This document shows, piece by piece, positions 18,167-26,745 of a stretch of 64,000 bases of DNA. Within the stretch, counting starts at the first letter, position 1; every line of letters starts with the position of its first letter. Both the position numbers and the translations under genes were made by a program. The notes under the pieces were generated by a model. It saw nothing but the letters and a program-made list of their open reading frames with translations. It made no database searches and had not been told where the DNA came from. Origin of the DNA: Phycicoccus flavus (GTDB taxonomy: Bacteria; Actinomycetota; Actinomycetes; Actinomycetales; Dermatophilaceae). The DNA is taken from the NCBI RefSeq assembly GCF_004025965.2, contig NZ_SAYU02000015.1, positions 1-64,000 on the forward strand, written 5' to 3'.

Positions 18167-19800
18167 CCTCCTTCACGACCACCTTCCGAGCCGTCGTCGC
18201 CGCCCACGGCGACGCCGTGGCGCTGCGCGAGGACGCCCGCGAGCTCACCTACTCCGAGCTCGCGGCGCTGGCCGGCGGCTACCGGGACGCGATCCTGCGG
18301 CGCGGGCTGCGCCGGGGCCAGGTCGTCGTGCTCCAGCGGGAGCGCGGGATCGACGCCACGGCGGCGATGATCGGCATCCTCCTGGCCGGCGGCGCCTACA
18401 CCGTCATCGGCGAGGGCTACCCGCAGCACCGGCTGGCCGGGATGCTCGCCGCGCTGGACGTCGGGCTCGTGCTCGACGCGGACGTCGTCCCCGACCCCCC
18501 GACGCCCGACGCCGGCCGCGACGTCCCGCGCACCGCGGAGGACCTCATGTACGTGATCTTCACGTCGGGCACCACCTCGGTGCCCAAGGCCGTGGGCGTC
18601 CCGGACCGGGCGGTGCTCCGGCTGCTCCGCGAGCCGCGGCTGGGGCTGCGACCCGGACGCCGCATCACCCACCTGTCGACCATCGAGTTCGACGCCTCCG
18701 TCGTGGAGCTGTGGGGCGGGCTGCTGTCGGGGATGACGGTCGTCTGCGTCTCCTCGCGCCAGGTGCTCGACCCGTTCGTCATGTTCGACCTCATCGAGTT
18801 CGGCGCCGACGTCATGTGGATGACGAGCTCGCTGTTCAACTTCTTCGTCGACCGCCGCCCGGAGGCCTTCGCGGGCCTGGAGCGGGTCATCGTCGGCGGG
18901 GAGGCGCTGAGCCTGCACCACGTCAACCTGGCCCTGCCCTACGTCACGGTCGTCAACGGCTACGGCCCGACCGAGAACACGGTGTTCACGACGCTGGACG
19001 TCATGGACGGCGCGAGCGTGCCCGCGATCGCCATCGGCACCCCCGTCGCCGGCACCGACGTCCTCGTCGTCGACGAGGACGGCCGCCCGGCCAGGCACGG
19101 GGAGCTGCTCGCGCTCGGCGACGGCCTCGCCGTCGGGTACGTCAACGACCCGGCCAAGACCGCGGCGAGCTTCGTCGACGTCGGCGGCCGGCGTGCGTAC
19201 CGCACCGGCGACCACGTGACGGTGCGCGAGGACGGCCGCCTCGCCTTCGAGGGCCGGGTCGACTCCCAGGTCAAGGTGAGCGGCTACCGCATCGACCTCC
19301 AGGAGGTCGAGAACGCGTTCCTCCAGTGCGGCGCCGGGACCGCCAAGGCCTTCGTCGACGACGGCAAGGTCGTCGTGGCCGTCACCCGCGTGGGCGACGC
19401 GCTGCGCCCGCTCGTCGCGGAGTACCTGCCCGCCTTCATGCAGCCGCGGGCCATCCTCCTCGTCGACGCCATCCCGCTCATGCCGAGCGGCAAGGCCGAC
19501 GTGCGGGCGCTGCGGGCGGCGACCTCCGCCCCGGGCCTTCTCACCCCGGCCGGCCCGTCGGCCGCCGCGCCGGCTCCCGCGGCCACCGGGATCCGCGAGC
19601 TGGTCGCGGCGCACCTCGGGGCCCCGGTCCCCGCCGAGGCCGACAACCTCTTCGCCCTCGGGCTGGACTCGATCGCCCTGTGGAAGGTGGTCGCGGCCGT
19701 CAACGACGCCCACGGACTCGAGCTCAGCCTCTTCGACGTCCTCGACGACCCGACGATCAGCGCCCTCGAGGCGCTCGTCCCCACCGCGCTGGCCGCCTGA
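18163..19800 (+). CDS. Second free-standing NRPS adenylation-PCP protein
   Basis: This 545-residue protein has adenylation motifs FTSGTTSVPK (from about residue 133), FDASVVE, YGPTENT, YRTGDHV, KVSGYRIDLQEVE and PSGKAD, then a carrier with FALGLDSIAL and Ser503. Manual alignment to GrsA gives a rough code D-A-V-W-V-G-G-V-F, different from the first A-PCP protein, so two different building blocks are likely. Asp235 suggests an alpha-amino acid. The substrate cannot be named. The ATG overlaps the thioesterase stop. The condensation partner must be one of the separate C proteins. Confidence 0.88.
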   Translation: MTSFTTTFRAVVAAHGDAVALREDARELTYSELAALAGGYRDAILRRGLRRGQVVVLQRERGIDATAAMIGILLAGGAYTVIGEGYPQHRLAGMLAALDVGLVLDADVVPDPPTPDAGRDVPRTAEDLMYVIFTSGTTSVPKAVGVPDRAVLRLLREPRLGLRPGRRITHLSTIEFDASVVELWGGLLSGMTVVCVSSRQVLDPFVMFDLIEFGADVMWMTSSLFNFFVDRRPEAFAGLERVIVGGEALSLHHVNLALPYVTVVNGYGPTENTVFTTLDVMDGASVPAIAIGTPVAGTDVLVVDEDGRPARHGELLALGDGLAVGYVNDPAKTAASFVDVGGRRAYRTGDHVTVREDGRLAFEGRVDSQVKVSGYRIDLQEVENAFLQCGAGTAKAFVDDGKVVVAVTRVGDALRPLVAEYLPAFMQPRAILLVDAIPLMPSGKADVRALRAATSAPGLLTPAGPSAAAPAPAATGIRELVAAHLGAPVPAEADNLFALGLDSIALWKVVAAVNDAHGLELSLFDVLDDPTISALEALVPTALAA

Positions 19801-19834
19801 GCCGGCCACCACCCCCGACCCCCCAGGAGCACCC

Positions 19835-20338
19835 ATGAGCACGACGATCACCCGGTCGGTCCGGCTGGACCTGCCGCTCGCCGCGGTCGCGGACCTGCTG
19901 CGCACGCCCGAGCACGCCGTCCGGCGGCTGGAGGCCGCCGGCCGCGAGGACCCCGTCCTCGTCCGCTTCGCCGGGAGCGGGGACGGGGTCCGCATCGAGA
20001 CCCGCTACTTCGGCCGCCGCGACGAGCTGCCCGGCTGGATGGCCTCCCGCTTCCCGCAGCACGGCCCGGAGAACCACCGGACCGAGGTCTGGACGCTCGG
20101 CCCGGCCACCCTCACCGCCGTCGTCGTCGTCGAGTCCGTCGAAGGGCGCGGCGGGGTGCGCGGCACCTACACGGTGGTCCCCGAGGGCGAGGGCTGCCGC
20201 TGGGAGCTCGCCGCCGAGGTCTCGGTCCCGCTGCCCGTCATCGGCCGCAGGGTCGAGAAGGTCGTGGCCGCGACCGCCGCCCGGGTGCACGCCGGCGAGG
20301 CCGCCGCCATGACCGCCGGCGCTGTCCGGATCCGCTGA
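19835..20338 (+). CDS. DUF2505-like SRPBCC-fold protein
   Basis: This 167-residue protein resembles the actinobacterial DUF2505 family, a START/SRPBCC-type fold with a hydrophobic cavity. The pattern is a beta-rich core (ITRSVRLDLPLAAVADLL at the start, GTYTVVPEG in the middle) and a long C-terminal helix beginning VPLPVIGRRVEKVV. No signal peptide or catalytic motif is seen. It lies 34 bases after the A-PCP gene with CAGGAG before its ATG, inside the operon. A role in binding or handling the hydrophobic product is possible but not shown. DUF2505 proteins also occur outside such clusters. Confidence 0.6.
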   Translation: MSTTITRSVRLDLPLAAVADLLRTPEHAVRRLEAAGREDPVLVRFAGSGDGVRIETRYFGRRDELPGWMASRFPQHGPENHRTEVWTLGPATLTAVVVVESVEGRGGVRGTYTVVPEGEGCRWELAAEVSVPLPVIGRRVEKVVAATAARVHAGEAAAMTAGAVRIR

Positions 20339-20400
20339 CCGCGGGGTCTTCTCCCCAGGACCACTGTCAGCCCACGTCTCTCACCCCAAGGGGACCGCGC

Positions 20401-21318
20401 ATGCCCACTGCACTCGAGTGCCGGAACGTGTCCTTCCGCTACCACAAGCGACGCCCCGTCCTCGACGGCGTCACCTTCGCCGTCGAGCGGGGCCAGATCT
20501 TCGGCCTCCTCGGCCCCAACGGCGCCGGCAAGTCGACCCTCGTGAAGATCCTCCTCGGTCTCAACCGGGCCGGGGAGGGCAGCGTCACCTGGTTCGGCGA
20601 GCCGCTCACCACCCGCACCCGCCGGCGCATCGGCTACGTCCCGCAGGACCTGGCCCTGCTCTACGACCTGTCGGCCCACGACAACGTCCGCTTCTTCGGG
20701 CGCCTCAACGGGATGTCCGGCAAGCACCTCGAGGAGCGCACCCGCACGGTGCTCGACTTCGTCGGGCTGTGGGACGAGCGCGGCAAGCAGCCCGGCGAGT
20801 ACTCGGGCGGGATGAAGCGCCGGCTGAACATCGCCTGCGGCATCGTCCACGACCCCGACGTCGTCATCATGGACGAGCCCACCGTCGGTGTGGACCCGCA
20901 GTCGCGCAACCACATCCTGGAGTCCATCGAGACCCTGCGCGACCAGGGCACGACGGTCGTCTACATCTCCCACTACATGGAGGAGGTGGAGCGGCTCTGC
21001 ACGACGATCGGGGTCATCGACGAGGGCACCTACCTCTGCGGCGGCACCCTCGAGGAGCTGCTGCACGCCCACGCGCCGGAGGCCATCGTCGACCTCGAGC
21101 TGACGACGGGCACGACGGTGGACGCCGACGACCTCGCCGGGCTGGAGATCCTCGAGCAGCGGTCCGGGGGCGTGAGCGTCTCGGTCCCCGAGGGCCAGCT
21201 GGACGTCATGCGGCTCATCGCCGACCGCTTCGACGACAAGGTCCAGCGCTTCACCTACATCCCGCCGAACCTGGAGCAGGTCTTCTTCCGGCTGACCAAG
21301 AAGGCGCTGAGGGACTGA
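20401..21318 (+). CDS. ABC exporter ATPase, DrrA-like
   Basis: This 305-residue protein is the ATP-binding half of an exporter. Walker A is GPNGAGKST with Lys44, the Q loop is YVPQDL, the signature is YSGGMKRRL (about 134-142), Walker B is VVIMDEPTVGVDP with Asp158 and Glu159, and the H loop is YISHYMEEVE. The extra C-terminal part of about 90 residues is typical of antibiotic and polyketide exporters of the DrrA group. The two permease genes follow with 2-base spacing and then overlap. Its likely role is export of, or self-protection from, the cluster's product. Confidence 0.93.
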   Translation: MPTALECRNVSFRYHKRRPVLDGVTFAVERGQIFGLLGPNGAGKSTLVKILLGLNRAGEGSVTWFGEPLTTRTRRRIGYVPQDLALLYDLSAHDNVRFFGRLNGMSGKHLEERTRTVLDFVGLWDERGKQPGEYSGGMKRRLNIACGIVHDPDVVIMDEPTVGVDPQSRNHILESIETLRDQGTTVVYISHYMEEVERLCTTIGVIDEGTYLCGGTLEELLHAHAPEAIVDLELTTGTTVDADDLAGLEILEQRSGGVSVSVPEGQLDVMRLIADRFDDKVQRFTYIPPNLEQVFFRLTKKALRD

Positions 21319-21320
21319 CC

Positions 21321-22442
21321 GTGACCGCCATCGTCCTGTCCTCGATGCGCCGCAAGCTGACCAACCGCTCGGTGCTGCTCAACCTCGTCGTCATGCCGTT
21401 GCTCCTCATCGTCATCCTCGGCAACGCCCTCGCCTCGACGTTCACGTCCGAGACCCACGCGAGCACCGCCACCCACGAGACCTCGCTCGGCGTGGTCGAC
21501 CTCGACTCCTCGGCCGGCAGCAGAGCCCTCGTCGCGTCCCTCGCGGCGAGCGGCGCCTTCGCCGTCCACGCCTACCCGAGCGTCGACACCGGGCGCGGCG
21601 CGCTGTCCGCCGGCGACGTCGACGTCCTCGCGACCGTGCCCTCCGGCTACGGCAGCGACCTGGCGGACGGCACCGCGCCGACCGTCGGCCTCACCGCCCT
21701 GGACTCCCAGGTCGACCGGCTGGCCGCGGCGCAGGTGGCGCTGGACACCGTCGGCGACGCGGCCCGGGCGCAGGCGGCCACGGGGCGCGCCCACCCCCCG
21801 GCGTACACCCTGGGCGACTACGTCGGCAGCGGCACCCCGACGAGCACCGACCCCGCGGCCGGCGTCACCGGCATCACCTACTACACGGTGACGATGCTCG
21901 TCCTCATCCTCCTGTACGGCCTCGGCAACACGATGAACTTCGTCAAGGAGGAGTACGACGGCCCGCTGGGCGACCGCTACCTCGCCTCGCCGACCGGGAC
22001 CCTGCAGCTCGTCGCCGCCCAGGTGGTCTCGGGGACCCTCACCTCGGCCATCCAGGGCGGGGTCGTCGTCGGCGCCGCGGTGGCGCTGTTCGGTGCCGAC
22101 CTCGGGCACAGCCCGCTCGTCGTCGCCGCGATCGTCGCCGTCGCCGCGGTGCTCTTCAACGTCCTCGGCCTCTTCCTCGGGCTGCTCGGCCGCAGCCGGC
22201 CGTGGCTGGACCCGCTGGTCTCCCTGCTCATCCCGGTGATGACCTTCCTCGGTGGCGGCTTCGTCAAGCTCGACACCGGGCGGCTCCAGGACCTCACCGT
22301 CAACCACGTCTTCCAGTCGGCGCTCTTCCGGGAGGTCTCCGGCATCCGGCCGGACTGGTCCCCGCTGCTCACCTGCCTCGCGCTGAGCGGTGCGGTCTTC
22401 CTGGCCTCGGCCGTCATGGTCCGCCGGGTGGGGGTGCGATGA
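21321..22442 (+). CDS. ABC-2 type exporter permease
   Basis: This 373-residue membrane protein has one N-terminal membrane segment (about 20-40, VVMPLLLIVILGNALAS), then an outside domain of about 150 residues, then five or so segments in the second half. This is the layout of ABC-2 permeases. It begins with GTG two bases after the ATPase gene, and its stop overlaps the ATG of the second permease, so the ATPase and two permeases should form one transporter. Confidence 0.9.
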   Translation: MTAIVLSSMRRKLTNRSVLLNLVVMPLLLIVILGNALASTFTSETHASTATHETSLGVVDLDSSAGSRALVASLAASGAFAVHAYPSVDTGRGALSAGDVDVLATVPSGYGSDLADGTAPTVGLTALDSQVDRLAAAQVALDTVGDAARAQAATGRAHPPAYTLGDYVGSGTPTSTDPAAGVTGITYYTVTMLVLILLYGLGNTMNFVKEEYDGPLGDRYLASPTGTLQLVAAQVVSGTLTSAIQGGVVVGAAVALFGADLGHSPLVVAAIVAVAAVLFNVLGLFLGLLGRSRPWLDPLVSLLIPVMTFLGGGFVKLDTGRLQDLTVNHVFQSALFREVSGIRPDWSPLLTCLALSGAVFLASAVMVRRVGVR

Positions 22443-23545
22443 CGATGAGCGTCTTCCTCCTCTACGCCCGCCGGCTGCTCAAGCGTCCCTTCGCCCTGCT
22501 CGTCGCCGTCGTCATGCCGCTCGTGCTCGTCCAGGGCGTGGTGCTGCAGTACGAGAACGCCACGAAGCTCACCGTCGCGGTGTCCGTGCCGGACCCGACG
22601 TTCGCCCGCTTCGTCGAGGGCCGCCTCGACGCCGCCGGGGTCGAGCACACGACCGTGGCGGTCGCGGACCGGTCCTCGGCGGCGGGCGTGCTCGTCGCCG
22701 TCGACGGCACCCCGGCCGAGGTCGCCGGCCACCCGGACGCCCTGGACGCCCACGTCGACCAGGGGAGCGTGTCCGCCAACGGCGTCCTCCTCGCGACCCG
22801 GCTCGACAGCATCGTCTCGACGCTGGCCTACCTGGCCGGCACCACCCACACCGCCCAGGGCCTCGAGCGCGCCCTGGACCGGTACGACGCCGCGCCGGCC
22901 CCGGTGCGCACGTCGACGCAGGTGCTCGGCAATCCGCAGCGCACCGTCCTGCAGTCCTCGTTCAACATGATCGTCTTCGTCATGCTCCTGCTGACGATGA
23001 GCAACATCCTCGTGTTCCTCAAGGACAAGCAGATGACGACGACCCAGCGGATCCTCGTCGCCACCCGCAGCACCCTCACCTACTACCTGCAGCTCGTCGC
23101 GCTGTTCGCGCTCGTCGCCGTCGCCGAGTTCCTCCTCATGGTCGCGGCCATGCGCTGGGTCTTCCACGTCCCGGTGGGCCTGTCCCCCGGCCGCGGCGCG
23201 CTGCTCGTGCTCGCCTACGCCCTCTTCAACGTCGTCGCCATCAGCGTCGGGCTGCTCCTCGTGAGCCGCACCGAGAAGGAGTCGGTGGGACGCCTGCTCG
23301 TCACCGCCGTCACCCTGCCGGCGGCCATGCTCGGCGGCGCCCTGTGGCCGCTCACGATCATGCCGACGTGGATGCAGCAGGTGGCGCAGGTGCTGCCGAC
23401 GACGTGGGTCACCCAGCTGAACGGCACGTTGTTCAGCGGCTTCACCCCCCCGACCTGGGACCTCGTGCGGCCGTTGCTGCTGCTGGGGGTCCTCGCCGTG
23501 GTCCTGTTCACCGCCCTGTCCCGGCTGCCCTCCGAGAGGGTCTGA
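22439..23545 (+). CDS. Second ABC-2 type exporter permease
   Basis: This 368-residue membrane protein has the same layout as its neighbour: a membrane segment at about 13-33, a soluble outer domain, and a cluster of hydrophobic segments from about residue 170 to the C terminus. The ATG overlaps the stop of the first permease. With the DrrA-like ATPase it probably forms a heterodimeric exporter. Confidence 0.9.
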   Translation: MTMSVFLLYARRLLKRPFALLVAVVMPLVLVQGVVLQYENATKLTVAVSVPDPTFARFVEGRLDAAGVEHTTVAVADRSSAAGVLVAVDGTPAEVAGHPDALDAHVDQGSVSANGVLLATRLDSIVSTLAYLAGTTHTAQGLERALDRYDAAPAPVRTSTQVLGNPQRTVLQSSFNMIVFVMLLLTMSNILVFLKDKQMTTTQRILVATRSTLTYYLQLVALFALVAVAEFLLMVAAMRWVFHVPVGLSPGRGALLVLAYALFNVVAISVGLLLVSRTEKESVGRLLVTAVTLPAAMLGGALWPLTIMPTWMQQVAQVLPTTWVTQLNGTLFSGFTPPTWDLVRPLLLLGVLAVVLFTALSRLPSERV

Positions 23546-23576
23546 CGCCGGTCCCCACCACCCGAAGGAGAAGCAC

Positions 23577-23789
23577 GTGAACCCTCGCATCATCCGCGCC
23601 ATCGGCTCGGCCCTCGTCGTCCTCGGCTTCGGCTCCCCGTTCATGCGGCAGGCCGGCTTCGACACCGTCCTCACCGCCTGGATGGGCCCGGCCCAACCGT
23701 GGTCCGGCATCTGCATGGGAGTCGTCGGCCTCGTCCTGGCCGTCGTCGGCACTCGCTGGATGAACGCGGCGGCCGTCGCCACCGACTGA
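23577..23789 (+). CDS. Small two-helix membrane protein
   Basis: This 70-residue protein starts with GTG behind CGAAGGAGAAGC. It has two hydrophobic segments (about 7-22 and 44-60) joined by a short polar loop. I do not recognise the family. It is the last gene of the biosynthetic operon, 31 bases after the second permease, so it may assist the exporter or act in resistance. A strong hairpin follows. Confidence 0.6.
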   Translation: MNPRIIRAIGSALVVLGFGSPFMRQAGFDTVLTAWMGPAQPWSGICMGVVGLVLAVVGTRWMNAAAVATD

Positions 23790-23830
23790 CGGCCCCCCGA
23801 CCGTGCGGCGCCACCCGCCGCACCCCCCGA

Positions 23831-23867
23831 GGACCCGCGCCCCGCCCGACCGGCGGAGCGCGGGTCC
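23831..23867 (+). terminator. Candidate terminator of the biosynthetic operon
   Basis: A perfect 10-bp stem (GGACCCGCGC at 23831-23840 with its complement at 23858-23867) and a 17-base loop lie 42 bases after the last gene. There is no T tract, as is common at high GC. From here to 24146 I see no gene or clear site. Confidence 0.5.
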
Positions 23868-24146
23868 CTCGCGTGGTGGTGGCGAGCGGGGCCGTTCACC
23901 TCGACGCGGCCGTCGAGGCCGGGAGGAACACGCGTGTCCGCGCGCGCACGGGCGGGCGGTGAGCGGGCCGGGCCGGCTGGGCGGGAGCCACGAGGTGGCC
24001 CGGAGGGGCTACGTCGCGGCGGACGGGCCTCGTCCCCGGAGGAGAAGGGGGCCGGGGGCCGGGGGCCGCCGGCGAAGAGTCGGGGCGTCGGGGGAGAGGC
24101 GGGGTCTCGAGGCGAGCGCGCCGGCGTCCGCCCGCGGACAGCGGAA

Positions 24147-24180
24147 CACGCCGCCCGCAGGACAGAGTGCGGACGGCGTG
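24147..24180 (-). terminator. Candidate terminator of the minus-strand carrier operon
   Basis: A 13-bp stem with one mismatch (24147-24159 with 24168-24180) and an 8-base loop lie just beyond the 3' end of the minus-strand genes. With the hairpin at 23831 it separates the two convergent operons. Confidence 0.45.
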
Positions 24181-24235
24181 CTCCTCCCCTCGACCCGGAC
24201 GTGGGCGGCAGCAACGCCCCGCCCGAGCCGGCCCT

Positions 24236-24541
24236 TCAGGCAGCCCGGAGGACGGGCTGGGGGTGCCGGACGAGGACGACCGCCACGACGGCGGCGTCCC
24301 CGTTCTCGCGGACGTGGGCGCGCACGGTGCGACAGCCCCTCTCGCGCGCGAACGAGGCGAGCGGCTCGAGCAGCTCGACCCACACCTCGCGGTCGACGAC
24401 CTCGACCCGGACCAGGTCCAGGCGGGCCAGGGCGGGCCCGGGGTCCAGGGCGTCCACGGTGAGCCGGCGCACGGCGGCGGTGATGCTCGACCCGCGCGGC
24501 ACCGGCGCGGCGTGCACGCGCACGCCGCCCCCGGTGTTCAC
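24236..24541 (-). CDS. Unknown 101-residue protein, co-operonic with a carrier
   Basis: I do not recognise this protein. It is short and soluble, with no signal peptide or membrane segment. Its middle holds alternating hydrophobic and acidic residues (LVRVEVVDREVWVELLEPL) that suggest a small alpha/beta fold. The GTG start overlaps the stop of the carrier gene by four bases, so the two are translated together. A partner or modifier of that carrier is a reasonable guess. Confidence 0.55.
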   Translation of the reverse strand: MNTGGGVRVHAAPVPRGSSITAAVRRLTVDALDPGPALARLDLVRVEVVDREVWVELLEPLASFARERGCRTVRAHVRENGDAAVVAVVLVRHPQPVLRAA

Positions 24542-24966
24542 CGGGCCCCCTCGGGCCGGACGCCGGCGTGCCGCTCCAGGGCGGACGCTAGGGCCCCCAC
24601 GGTGGCGATGCCGGGCAGGTCGGCGACCGGGACCGGGTCGGGCAGGAGGTCGGCCCGGGCGGGCGGGAGCACCGCGGCCAGGCGGGCCCGGCCGGCGTCG
24701 GTGACGCGGCCGTCGGGCCGGGAGAAGTCACCGGCGGGCAGCTCGCCGCGCAGGAGGTCGGCGAGGTCGTCGAACGGGCGGTCGAGCCCGAAGGCCTCCT
24801 CGAGCCGGAAGAGGATCTCGACGAGGTCGAACGACGACGCGCCGAGGGCGTCCACGAGGGTGTCGACGGCCCCGACGGCCCCGACGGGCAGGTCGAGCGT
24901 CGTCGCGACGGTCGCGCGGACGACGGCGAGGGCCCGGTCGCCCGGGCTCGTGCTGGGGTCGGTCAC
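24538..24966 (-). CDS. Carrier protein with C-terminal extension
   Basis: The first 85 or so of 142 residues fit an acyl carrier protein. LGASSFDLVEILFRLEEAFG carries the pantetheine serine (Ser45), with Ser44 where Asp is usual. The remaining 55 residues are rich in Pro, Ala and Leu and have no motif I know. It starts with GTG behind GGAGCGGAGC. It stands on the opposite strand from the main cluster, close to a phosphopantetheinyl transferase that could activate it. The partner enzymes are not in its own operon. Confidence 0.78.
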   Translation of the reverse strand: MTDPSTSPGDRALAVVRATVATTLDLPVGAVGAVDTLVDALGASSFDLVEILFRLEEAFGLDRPFDDLADLLRGELPAGDFSRPDGRVTDAGRARLAAVLPPARADLLPDPVPVADLPGIATVGALASALERHAGVRPEGAR

Positions 24967-25023
24967 TGCGGTGCTCCGCTCCGTCGGTGGCGCGCTGGTG
25001 TGCGCCGTTCACGGGAGGAGAAC

Positions 25024-25072
25024 CGCCGGCGGCCGCGATCCGGACAGGAGCCCGGACCGCCGGCCGCCGGCG
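25024..25072 (-). terminator. Hairpin after the sigma factor gene
   Basis: An 11-bp perfect inverted repeat (25024-25034 with 25062-25072) encloses a second short one (TCCGG/CCGGA). It starts right after the sigma gene's stop on the minus strand and lies before the carrier gene, so it probably ends the sigma transcript. Confidence 0.55.
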
Positions 25073-25078
25073 CGGCGG

Positions 25079-25735
25079 TCAGCCGACGAGACGGTCCTCG
25101 GTCACGGACCGCTCCTCGATGGCCCGTTGCAGGCGCCGCAGGCAGCGTGTGCGGGTCGGGCCGACGGAGGCCGCGGGCATCCCCAGCAGCTCGCCGATCT
25201 CGGCGTAGCTGAGCGGCGGGTCGAGCAGGACGAGCCGGAGGAGCTCACGGTGGCGCGGCTCCAACGAGGCCAGGGCGTCGGCCACGGTGCGCAGCTCCTC
25301 GTCCCGGAGCACCCGCACCAGGGGGTCGTCGTGCGGTGAGGACGACGCCGCGGTGTCGCCCGCGGGGTCGGCCATCGGCGTGGCGCGGCGCTCGCGGGTG
25401 ATGATCCGCAGGGACTCGTTGCGGGCCACGGTGGCCAGCCAGTCCCCGCAGCTCTCCGGCGTGCGGATGCTGTCGATGCGCTGGACGAGCCGCAGCCAGG
25501 TGGCCTGGGCGACGTCGTCGCACTCGGCGGCGCTCAGCCGGTGCCGGCGGGCGATGCTGTGGACGAGCCGGCCGAAGCGGTCGGTCAGGGCGGTCCAGGC
25601 GGCCTGCTCGCCCTCCCGGCACCGGGCGACGAGGGCCGCGGTGTCGAGGGTCGAGAGGTCGGGGGCCTCCTCGGTCGGGGCGGGGGTGCCGGGCTCGAGC
25701 ACGGGCGCGGCGGGTCGGGTCGGTGCAGTGGTCAT
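25079..25735 (-). CDS. ECF-like RNA polymerase sigma factor
   Basis: This 218-residue protein has both sigma regions. Region 2 is ARCREGEQAAWTALTDRFG through CDDVAQATWLRLVQRI and GDWLATVARNESLRI. Region 4 is LEPRHRELLRLVLLDPPLSYAEIGELLGMPAASVGPTRTR. The first 35 residues are Pro/Thr-rich and probably unstructured. The ATG at 25735 was chosen because it has GAAGGG upstream and the conserved region starts soon after; the frame is open for another 51 codons. No anti-sigma gene is adjacent. It could control the carrier and biosynthetic operons around it; no promoter motif proves this. Confidence 0.88.
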   Translation of the reverse strand: MTTAPTRPAAPVLEPGTPAPTEEAPDLSTLDTAALVARCREGEQAAWTALTDRFGRLVHSIARRHRLSAAECDDVAQATWLRLVQRIDSIRTPESCGDWLATVARNESLRIITRERRATPMADPAGDTAASSSPHDDPLVRVLRDEELRTVADALASLEPRHRELLRLVLLDPPLSYAEIGELLGMPAASVGPTRTRCLRRLQRAIEERSVTEDRLVG

Positions 25736-25960
25736 CTCGTTGAGCCCTTCGTGGAGTCGGACGAGCCGACGGCGGTGTCCCCCGGTCCGGCGGGACCGGC
25801 CAGGCGTGGCCGGTGCGTCGTCGGACCTGCGGTGGTGAAGGAGCTCAAGGCCTTGAGCGACGGACGCCCGGGGGCCTCCGTGACCCATCGTGGGCCGCGC
25901 CGGGCGGCGTCCACAACGCAGGAGCGGTGGCGTGAAGCGGACTGTCCGGGTGTGGACATC

Positions 25961-26743
25961 TCACGCCGCCGGTGCGGTCATCCGGGCCTGCAGCCGCGGC
26001 AGCGCGGCCGCGGTGGCCCCGTCGACGTCGGCCAGGACCAGGGCGGCGTCCAGGACGCGCATGGACCCCGGGGGGACGCCGGCGGCGGACGCCAGCGCCA
26101 TGACGTGCCCGGCGCCGCACCGGAGCAGCTGGAGGGTCCAGTCGCGGTGCGGCAGGGCGTCGGTGTGCGGGTCGTGCAGCGCCGGCCCGAGGCCGCCGTC
26201 GCGGATGTCGAAGGAGTCGAAGGGCCGGTGCAGCCCCAGTCCGAGGGCCTTGGTGTAGGCCTCCTTGAGCACCCAGTGCTCCGCGAGCATCCCCGGACGC
26301 GCTCCCGGTGGGGCCTGGAGCAGCAGCGCGCGCTCGCGCTCGGTGAGGACCTTGCCGACGAGGCGGACGGAGTCGGGGCGGGCCGGGTAGGTCTCCGCGT
26401 CGACCCCGACGCGGCCCCGGGGGGTCACCGCGCAGGCGATCATCCCGTCGGTGTGGGTGAGGTTGAAGTCCGGACCGCGGGCGGGGTCGGCGAGCACCGG
26501 CCGGCCGAAGCGGCCCTGGGCGAACTCAACGACGGCCGGGGGGACCCCGAGGTAGCGGGACATCGCCCAGCGGGCGAGGACGCGGGCGCCCAGGTGCCGG
26601 CGGCGGCTCCCGGGCCGGACCAGCCGGTCCAGCCGCGCCCGCTCGTCGGGCGAGAGCGCCTGGAGGCCGCCGAGACGGTGGGCCACCCGGTCCACGTCCG
26701 CCTCGGCGAGGACCCACAGGTCACAGCCCGGCCCGAGGCGCAT
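25961..26743 (-). CDS. Sfp-type 4'-phosphopantetheinyl transferase
   Basis: This 260-residue enzyme moves phosphopantetheine from CoA to the serine of carrier proteins. The family signature is clear: FNLTHTDG (about 93-100), VGVDAE with Asp115 and Glu117 for magnesium, and WVLKEAYTKALGLGL (Trp157, Lys160, Glu161, Lys165). The ATG at 26743 overlaps the upstream carrier gene; GTG at 26749 is an alternative. It is the natural activator for the many carriers in this window. The 225 bases between its end and the sigma gene hold nothing I can name. Confidence 0.93.
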   Translation of the reverse strand: MRLGPGCDLWVLAEADVDRVAHRLGGLQALSPDERARLDRLVRPGSRRRHLGARVLARWAMSRYLGVPPAVVEFAQGRFGRPVLADPARGPDFNLTHTDGMIACAVTPRGRVGVDAETYPARPDSVRLVGKVLTERERALLLQAPPGARPGMLAEHWVLKEAYTKALGLGLHRPFDSFDIRDGGLGPALHDPHTDALPHRDWTLQLLRCGAGHVMALASAAGVPPGSMRVLDAALVLADVDGATAAALPRLQARMTAPAA

Positions 26744-26745
26744 GG

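Noticed and set aside
25736-25888. N-terminal extension of the sigma factor
   Set aside because: The extra 51 codons are low-complexity, and ATG 25735 has a better ribosome site.
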